Assembly: GCA_951640195.1 (NCBI GenBank) | Contig: OX621163.1 | Coordinates: 682,001 to 746,000 of the forward strand | Length of the DNA stretch: 64,000 nucleotides | DNA from: Porpolomopsis calyptriformis | Lineage: Eukaryota; Basidiomycota; Agaricomycetes; Agaricales; Hygrophoraceae | Direction: 5' to 3' | In this document: in pieces, positions 56,561 through 64,000 of the stretch | How positions within the stretch are numbered: position 1 is the stretch's first letter | How the letters are laid out: every line of letters begins with the position of its first letter | The notes under the pieces: generated by a model | Told to the model about the DNA's origin: nothing | Databases searched by the model: none | What the model saw: the letters and a program-made list of their open reading frames with translations, nothing else | Program-made: the position numbers and the translations under genes

Positions 56561-57172
56561 GGGATGGATGATGACAACCACTCGCTGTGACTGTGTTCCT
56601 ATCATGTGTGTAATACTATCATGTGTGTAATAAATCTTTGTATGACCCCTGAGACGTCTCAACTGACGTAGGTTGCCTCGGGATCAAAGTTAGACACTTC
56701 CACCAACCCGAAGCCTGACAATAACGCACTTGTTTCTGACTTACGGCCATATGATCAAGTTTCGTCAATATCTACTCTACTTTAGGGTGTATCATGTGTG
56801 TTCACCAGGCCCAACGCTCATCCCAAAGACGAACGTTTATCTCTACCCGGTGAACGCAACCAGTCGCAAGTTCTGCTGCAATTCCGGCGGGGCTCAAATA
56901 TTCCACCTTTCTTGCACCACGTAGGTCCTTTAACACGCTCTATGGATGTGGCCATCACTGTTAAATGGGCCTACCTCTGTACTGTCATAAAAGTATGGAC
57001 CCATAAAGCCTCGTCACTGCTCAGTAGATTAAAATTTTACATTTGCTTATCGACGATGCCCAGAACACCTCGAAAAGAAGTCATACCAACTAACAGCAAG
57101 ACCAGAAGAGGATAGAAAGTTGATAAGTTAATGATGAGCCCACCAGACCACGAAAGAGCTGGAAACAAACAG
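56561..57172. other. Intergenic, no gene seen
   Basis: About 610 bp between the NTPase stop and the NLR stop (convergent genes). Short open frames show no protein character. A tandem ATCATGTGTGTAATA pair occurs at 56602-56632. Confidence 0.5.
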
Positions 57173-60100
57173 CTACAAGTTACGAAAATAAGAGTCCACA
57201 TGCCCAAAATCAAGGAAAACGATACGACCATCAGTCGTGCCGAAGACAACACGATCTCCCTTCGAAGCAAGCTTGAGTGGTCTGTAGGAGACCGGAATCC
57301 AAAAGATTCGCCGATTCCAGGTGACTGAGTGGACCCAGCCGTCTTCCGCGATATAACCAAACACTGGACGGGTTGGGTTTGAGCCATCGGTAAACAAGTT
57401 CTGGCCTGAACTGTAAAATTGCGCGATGGATTCAACTGAGCTGAAATGTCCTGTGAAGGTCTTCAGATGTGTGCCCTTGACGGCGTCCCACACCCGAATA
57501 GTATTGTCGTCGGATCCAGAAACGATGAGCGTGTTATCGGAGGAGAATGAGACCGATAGTACCCCGTCGGAATGGCCCTCGAGGATGTTCAGATGTGAGC
57601 CATTGACTGCATCCCACAGCCGAACGGTATTATCGCGGGACCCAGACAAGACACGGGTGCCATCGGGAGAGAATGCGACCGAAATTACCGGGTTGGAATG
57701 TCCACTGAGGGTGTTCAGATGTGCACCGCTGACTGCCTCCCACAGGCGAATAGTACAGTCATCGGATCCAGACACGATACGCCTACCATCAAGAGAGAAT
57801 GCGACAGATCGTACTGGGCGAGAATGTCCCTCAAAGATGTTCAAATGTGCACCGCTAACGGCGTCCCACAGACAGACGGTGCATTCAAAGGATCCAGACG
57901 CAATAAGGGTACAATCAGGGGATAATGCAACCGATTCTACCCAGTCAGAATGTCCCTGGAGAGTGTTCAGATGTTTACCGTTGACTGCATCCCACAGCCA
58001 AATAGTATTGTCCCTGGATCCAGACACGACACGGGTGCCATCTCGGGAGAATGCGATTGATTCTACCCAGTTGGAATGTCTCTCGAGAGTGTTCAGATGT
58101 GGATTGCTGAATGCGTCCCACAGACGGACGGTGCTGTCGTAGGATCCAGACACGATACGAGTGTGATCAGGGGAGAATGCGACCGATGTTACCAAGCTGG
58201 AATGTCCCTTGAGGGTGTTCAGATGTGCACCGCTGACTGCGTCCCACAGACGGACGGTGCTGTCGTAGGATCCAGACACGATACGAGTGCACTCAGGGGA
58301 AAATGCGACTGATGTTACCGGGTTGGAATGACCATTGAGGGTGTTCAGATGCGTACCGCTGAATGCGTCCCACAGGCGAATGGTACAGTCATCGGATCCA
58401 GACACGATACGCCTATCATCAGGAGAGAATCCAACCGATCGCACCCAGTCGGAATGACCCTCGAGGGTGTGCAAATGTGCACCGCTAACGGCATCCCACA
58501 GACGGACGGTGCACTCATAGGATCCAGACACGATACGTGTGCCATCAGGGGAGAATGCAACCGATTCTACCCAGTTGGAATGTCTCTCGAGGGTATTCAG
58601 GGGTGCACCACTGACTGTGTCCCATAGACGGACGGTGCTGTCGTAGGATCCAGACACAATACGGGTACAATCAGGGGAGAATGCAACCGATGTTACCGGT
58701 TTGGAATGTCCATTGAGGGTGTTCAGATGTGCACCGCTGACTGTATCCCACAGGCGAATGGTACAGTCACTAGATCCAGAGACGATACGTGTGCCATCGA
58801 GGGAGATCGCGACGGATTGTACTATGTTGGAATGTCCTTCGAAGGTGTTCAGATGTGCACCGCTGATGGCGTCCCACAACCGAATAGTGTTGTCGCCAGA
58901 TCCAGACACGATACGTGTGCCATCAGGGGAGAATGCAACCGACTTCACTCCTTTGGAATGTCCTTCTTCTATCGTCCGTATGCATGAATTCCACGTTTCG
59001 TCCAATCCACAATATATTTTCACGGGAACGTCCAGCTCTGTCCCATATATCCTTTTCAGTGAGGTTGCCTGAGGAGTGAACAGTAACGCAGAGTGGTATA
59101 TTTGAAGTGAAGAGCTACTGATGATCCAAAAGAATTCCCGGGTAAACCGCTCGCAATCGTGAAGTAGGTCCCTGGTACCAGCCATGCTTCTATCTGATTT
59201 CTGTTGAATGAAATAAGTAATGTTCGGGGGGAGAACTGATAACATACAACAATCCTCTTTTGGGCTGCATCTAATGCGAGCAACCCATTTCGGACATTTC
59301 CCATCAGACTCAGCACCTCAACCCAGTACAATAGATATTTCAAACAAAATTCTTGCACGAGTTTGACGAGAATGTCGGGGAACGTCGCATTTTCTAGATG
59401 CCAAGACCAATGACGACAAGCATATCGCAGTTCGGGTCGGATGCATGTCATGACACGCGTCGCAAGATCGTCCACCTCGCTATTGAGCAACAATGGGTTT
59501 CTTATTCCACACATATCTCGTTTCAGTTCCTTCATAGCAGATAAACAAGCACACGCGAGCATCGTATGTTGCATCTGAAGGTCAACAACATAATTGGGAT
59601 TCAGACATCGAGTTGGATTCGTTATAAAGTCGAAAAACGATGGGTGAAGCGTTCGAATCACTTGCGTGTCATCATCGGGTACCAAGATTACCGAATGAAG
59701 ACGCTGAAGTGTTACACCCACCGTACGCGATGGCATGCCTAGTAATCGTTCGAGGGAAGTTGACGAAAGTGGATCTCGGAGGAGAATGATCGTGCCTACA
59801 ATTGTCTTCAGCCTACTGGAAAGATGGGAAGACATATTAGGAAAGGCATTGTTCAACACTTGGGCGTATAACTGATCAAGGCTATAATGCGGAGACGAGT
59901 CTTCCGTCGACGTGGGTGCGTTAGACAGAAGACGCCGAAGTTGATGTTTCGGGTCGCAATACTTTAAATCTTCAATGAACCTGATGGAGGTTGACGCGAA
60001 GATGAATAGTCCAAAAGACATCCGTGTTAGAGCTTGGATATCTGCTCCAGAAGGCCAATCATCTTCAAGATGATAGAGCTCTCGCGTAGAAGTAAGCTTC

Positions 60101-61018
60101 GTCGAAAGGTAGTGTTTAATATCACTCTGCACAACGGCTAATTCCACTTCGTGCAAAACGTATCGCCGAGTGACTGGGTTTAATTCGCGTGATTTAAAGA
60201 CGGTGGTGATATGGCTTTCCGGTCGACTGGTCACCAAGAACTTTAATGGGAACAGTTCATTGACATGCCGTGAGAGTGACGATAAAATCACTGAGGTCGT
60301 CTCAGTCTCCTTGCACTCGTCGAGCGCATCCAATACAACAATGCATGGAGACAATGAGTGTCTGAGGATGCGAAGAGGCTTTATGATGAGCTCTTCAAGT
60401 TGATATGGAGGCGTCGCATAGCCAATGTCGGGATTTGACTTCAGAGCACGAGTAACCTCTGCTCTGAATAAAGGGCTGAAGATCCCAAGCTGGTAGGCGA
60501 TAGTGGTGAAAATCAGGTTCGGATTGCTGCAATCGGCATCGTCCCGAGAGCAGAAGAAGCTTGCACCAAGAACACCAAGCATCCTACATTCCTCTGCAAC
60601 GGTGTAGGCAATCGTTGTTTTCCCCGTCCCAGCCGATCCGTTGATCCAAAACACACATGTGTCCGCCGAAACGGTATTGGTGCGTCTGTTTAGAACTGGG
60701 CCACAATCCGGTCGTGAATCGCTGAGACGAATCCAGTGAAAAATCTGATCAAGAATCTCTGCCCTGGTACCTTCCAAACATCGCGCTCGATCTTTGCAGT
60801 TGAAAGGAGCAAAGAGGGCATGTGGGGGATGGTGTTCGTCTAGAACAGGTCAGTCATTTTCATTATATATACAACGCTTTTTTGAGAAAGCAGTGACAAA
60901 TGAAACCATCCGTCAACTCACCTTGTTGGTGGTAGATGTTTTGGTTGTACTGATCATGCCCGATAAGATTGATCGTCCTGTCATGGATTTGAGTGCCGAG
61001 CAAAGACGTGCCGGCCAT
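57173..61018 (-). CDS. NACHT-WD40 NLR (NWD/HET-E type STAND protein)
   Basis: A predicted intracellular receptor of the fungal NLR class, linked in known cases to heterokaryon incompatibility. Three exons (61018-60922, 60839-59248, 59200-57173) give 1,238 residues. Residues 1-45 carry DRTINLIGHDQYNQNIYHQ and no recognised effector domain. Then come CKDRARCLEGTRAEILDQIF and NACHT at about 80-400: Walker A FWINGSAGTGKTTIAYTVAE, Walker B CIVVLDALDECKETE, then KFLVTSRPESHI. A helical region reaches about residue 650, followed by 12 close WD40 repeats of 42 residues (VAFSPDGTRIVSGS...TIRLWDA) and a degenerate thirteenth. Open and apparently functional. Confidence 0.92.
57426..58975 (-). repeat. 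DNA-level tandem array of about 12 WD40 units (126 bp each)
   Basis: The 126-bp unit repeats about 12 times with high nucleotide similarity; the opposite strand even keeps long open frames as a side effect. Positions that vary are concentrated just after the GHS (KGV, NIV, KPV, NWV, DWV, NPV, SLV, RPV, DGV), and a few units share the same variant (NWVES twice, NPVTS/NPVIS, SYDSTVRLWD). Confidence 0.9.
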
Positions 61019-62001
61019 GATGGAGGTGAAAGCGAGGATGAATGATAGTCGGCACAGCCTTGAGTGAGTATAGAAAGCACTCGGGTACTACTTTTCGCAG
61101 TAGATTCAGCGATCTGTAACAAAACACGTGTTCTGAAACCCAGAAAACCCAGTTTAGATCACCGGCTTGTAAACCTTTTATGTGTTGTGCACACGAACCG
61201 TCTCTCTTCCTCTTGTCTCACCATTGGCTTTTGTGAGTCCGTTTTTTTATCTATTTATTTTTGAGTTACTGATGTTCTAATTCTTAGAGTTGCTTTTTTT
61301 TTGTATGCTGTAGCTCACCCGTTAAATCAAATTCGTCATCGATGCCTATGATAAGGCCTTTTTTTTTCCTTTCTTTTTTCGCTACAATAAAATATATGCA
61401 ATGGAAGCTATTGTTATTTATTGACCTCGGTAGCGGGCATTGCCACAGAGTGGCCCTATTAGCCTTATGTAACACAGTGCCGTTCGATTATTCAATTATG
61501 CGTAGCTCGATCGATTGTTAGCAGGTTGTATCGTGCACGCGGCCTTATGGACTTATTACTCTGAGCAAGTCATAGCTCAAGAGGGCACGTCCGATGGGCA
61601 AGGACAAGACAAGAGAGGGACGTCTATCGCTCAATTGTGAGTAACTAGAACACGACGGAGGGGTGATCAAAATATCGATGATGGTGAGTTTCTGAGTGGC
61701 TTTGGGATATAACGTTGAAGTCAAGGGTCGAAAAAGTTGCGAACTACGTGCCAGGATCAAAGTACAGTGGGGGGGCTTCCAGCGCCAGAAGAAGAGCGAG
61801 ACGAGCTGGATGATGAATAAAGAGATAAGATCAGAAAATGCGACAACAGTGGTGTATGGTACGGTGGACAGTCTCTTTGTTGTATCTATTAATGTGTAAG
61901 TTGCAAAGGTTCAAGATTGACACGACACCCTTGCTTCCATTCAGTTGGGTCCAATGAATTGGTACAATATTCGTCGAACAAGACCGGAGAGGTGTTGTGG
62001 G
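61019..62001. other. Intergenic, low complexity
   Basis: About 980 bp with T-runs (61282-61305, 61360-61380) and no supportable gene. It contains the NLR promoter side and the 3' flank of the TMEM135-like gene. Confidence 0.5.
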
Positions 62002-64000
62002 TCATTCTGCATTGAAGAGGGCAAGCGTCAGAAATCTAATCGTGCAGTCTTGGGTTTCCATACCTGATATGTACTCTGAGACAGTAAATGAGTTGGAATT
62101 GAAAGCACGAGAAGACCAACGACGGCTCACCATGACCATTCCCATCCCAATAGCCGTCAACTGGGATGAATTTATACGTCATTAGATACAAATTACCAGA
62201 AATGAAAACACTTACAAGTATCTCTCCATACTGTCCCGTCTTGAACACCAAACCTTTCCCCCTGGCCATTATCCATGCGCTCTCTAAGCCCTTCGGTAAA
62301 GCATACATAGCCAACTCTCCGCGTCGTCGCTTCTCTTCGACGAACAGCGAAAGACCCGCCAGGAGTCCCGTGAACCAGAAGGAAGCTTTTGAGATAAGAA
62401 TGTCCACGATGACACGGGGAATCCTAAACGGAGGATTTTGTGAAGTTAAAAAGGCGTGAAGGTTGTGCTTAAAGCAGAAAACCACTGAAAATAACATGTC
62501 AATAGCTTGAAATAAGTTTGAGACATGAACACGGGCGACTCGCATTGACAGATTACGACAAACACGCTTAAAAATGCCGAACTCCTGGTTGTACCCCACC
62601 CAGCTTTCAACAACATTTTATTGGGATTCTTGAGGAACGTGTTCCGCTTGAAAAGCAAGGGGGGAATGAAATGAAGTGCACCATAAATTGGCAGCATCCA
62701 CTTGAAAACAGATACGAAACGATCGAATGGCACTGCCATACACGAATCCATCCAAGGATGGACAGCAGAGCATGGAACGTAGCGGCGTTGGTAACCCTCG
62801 GGTGACATCGCGAGGTCTTTCGCGGCGATGAGGTAACTACGATTGGCGGGTGTGATATCCTTAGCGTACATAATCTGGTTAAGAGGGGAAAGTTTTGCCA
62901 TAGAGATACTGAATCAATTACCTTTCGAGCCAGGATGCCGTTCAGGGCAGATAGATCTAACCGGCCTTCCCGGACTAAGGAATAATTGATCCTCACGCAT
63001 TCTAAGGGAACTTTGCTTGCCTTGCCGATCCTGATCCATAACGGTCATGAGAGGTTTGGATGTAAAGCAAAATAGTGTTTGGTATCCACCATGCAGAGTA
63101 TGATCTCGGTAACGTCTCTGGACGCAACAAGAAGCCATACATAATTTGGCCACACCTGCGAGAAGAGTATAGTATCAATGCGGTGAACGGGAAGTGTTGG
63201 ATCAGTACGCACGCGAGAGAGAATACAAGAACGTCTCCGTGAGGAATTTGGATATTCCGTTTTGTGGCAAAGGAGTTCCACGAGCCTTGAAGTCCTCTGA
63301 GTAGGATTAGAACTCTCGTAGGAGAACGGGATATAAATGCATACCAACCTAACAAACATTTGCTGTCCGATGACTGTTCTTCTAGACCTCTTTTCAAACA
63401 TCACTGCCAACCCTCCTGCAACAGCACCCGCCAACAAAGCATGCCATTTCCTCGTTTTCTTCCGAACCAGTATAAGTTGCGCTTGCGTGGTGAGAGATAG
63501 GCGCGCGCGACGTTCCGCTAAAGGGATTTCAAAATATGTCCGTGGACGATCTTCTGATGAGCCAAGCGAGGATCCAATTTCCAAATCGCGATCTGAAAGA
63601 GTGGGGCGCCGAGCCAGTGTTGATCGGAGGTCAAGACTCGGGAAGAGAAGGGGAATGGAGTTTATGAGGAATTTATAAACGGAGACGAATGTTCCTGTCA
63701 ATACCACATCCGGTCAATGCTACGCTCAACGGAATGGCAGGACATGGAAGGCAGGTTGAGGGTTCCTCAAATGGTCTTGTGATCTGAAGGACCATATACC
63801 GCACTTCCTCTCAATAAGTTTACGACTACTCACCTAACATCGCCGAAAACCGCAATGTATCGGAACCAAAAATAGCATGTCTGATGAAAGAGGTTCGGAT
63901 ATCTCTGGGGAAGTTTAGATCATCACGACCAACTTCGCGCTGTAGATAGGACCATTCGCTTACCTGGGTACGCCTCTTATCCGTATCAGAGCAAGGACAA
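62002..64000 (-). CDS. TMEM135-like membrane protein (partial, runs off right edge)
   Basis: A multi-exon gene whose 5' part lies beyond the window. Exons read VGRDDLNFPRDIRTSFIRHA, FGSDTLRFSAMLG, FVSVYKFLINSIPLLFPSLD, WHALLAGAVAGGLAVMFEKR, SRRTVIGQQMFVR, GLQGSWNSFATKRNIQIPHG, YLIAAKDLAMSPEGYQRRYV, PCSAVHPWMDSC, and near the end SKASFWFTGLLAGLSLFVEE. The AGGLA-x-x-x-EKRSRR motif, the HPW-x-SC motif and several hydrophobic segments match the TMEM135 family of peroxisomal or mitochondrial membrane proteins. The stop is at 62002-62004 (...TLALFNAE). The exact 3' exon border near 62090 is uncertain. Confidence 0.78.

Noticed and set aside
57426..58142. 238-codon plus-strand open frame, and similar ones to 59072
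   Set aside because: These are antisense shadows of the WD40 repeat array. They repeat with the same 126-bp period and have no family resemblance of their own.

Overview
This is eukaryotic DNA, and everything points to a filamentous basidiomycete (Agaricomycetes). Genes are dense and split by many short introns (about 47-80 bp, mostly GT-AG). Recognisable proteins have fungal architectures: a Boi/Pob1-type SH3-SAM-PH protein, a Chs5-type exomer subunit, a DUF6593-like protein and a NACHT-WD40 NLR. No bacterial features (operons, Shine-Dalgarno sites, CRISPR) were seen. Gene models were spliced by eye, so exon borders are predictions; most joined exons keep frame and family motifs.

Layout. 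1-4.8 kb is repeat-rich: a decayed Ty3/gypsy Gag fragment, an intact 3-exon zinc-knuckle gene, a possible short divergent ORF, and several palindromes including a fold-back element. 4.8-7.9 kb holds an unrecognised multi-exon gene, a truncated copy of the eIF3c gene and a small hypothetical gene. 8.1-52.1 kb is mostly ordinary housekeeping sequence: acyl-CoA thioesterase, ITPase, Pob1/Boi, NEDD8, an AlkB-like dioxygenase, TTC27/Emw1, a DUF6593-like protein, EMC6, aspartate-semialdehyde dehydrogenase, exosome RRP43, SMC5, a nuclear protein, mitoribosomal uL13m, a small secreted Cys-rich protein, mitochondrial methionine aminopeptidase, Nup188, TAF4, Nup42, an SF1 helicase, CDK8 and Chs5. Many neighbours are divergent pairs sharing 65-315 bp.

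52.1-61.0 kb is an accessory region. It contains a broken partial duplicate, a small coiled-coil protein with an Asn/Gly-rich motif, a large P-loop NTPase with a nuclease-like C-terminal motif, and a NACHT-WD40 NLR with about 12 near-identical WD40 repeats. It is the best candidate in the window for an unusual system (allorecognition, immunity or conflict). 62.0-64.0 kb is a TMEM135-like membrane protein that runs off the right edge.

The housekeeping genes share no single pathway. Local themes are nuclear pore and transcription (Nup188, TAF4, Nup42), chromosome and DNA maintenance (SMC5, AlkB-like), and polarity or cell-wall trafficking (Pob1/Boi, Chs5).
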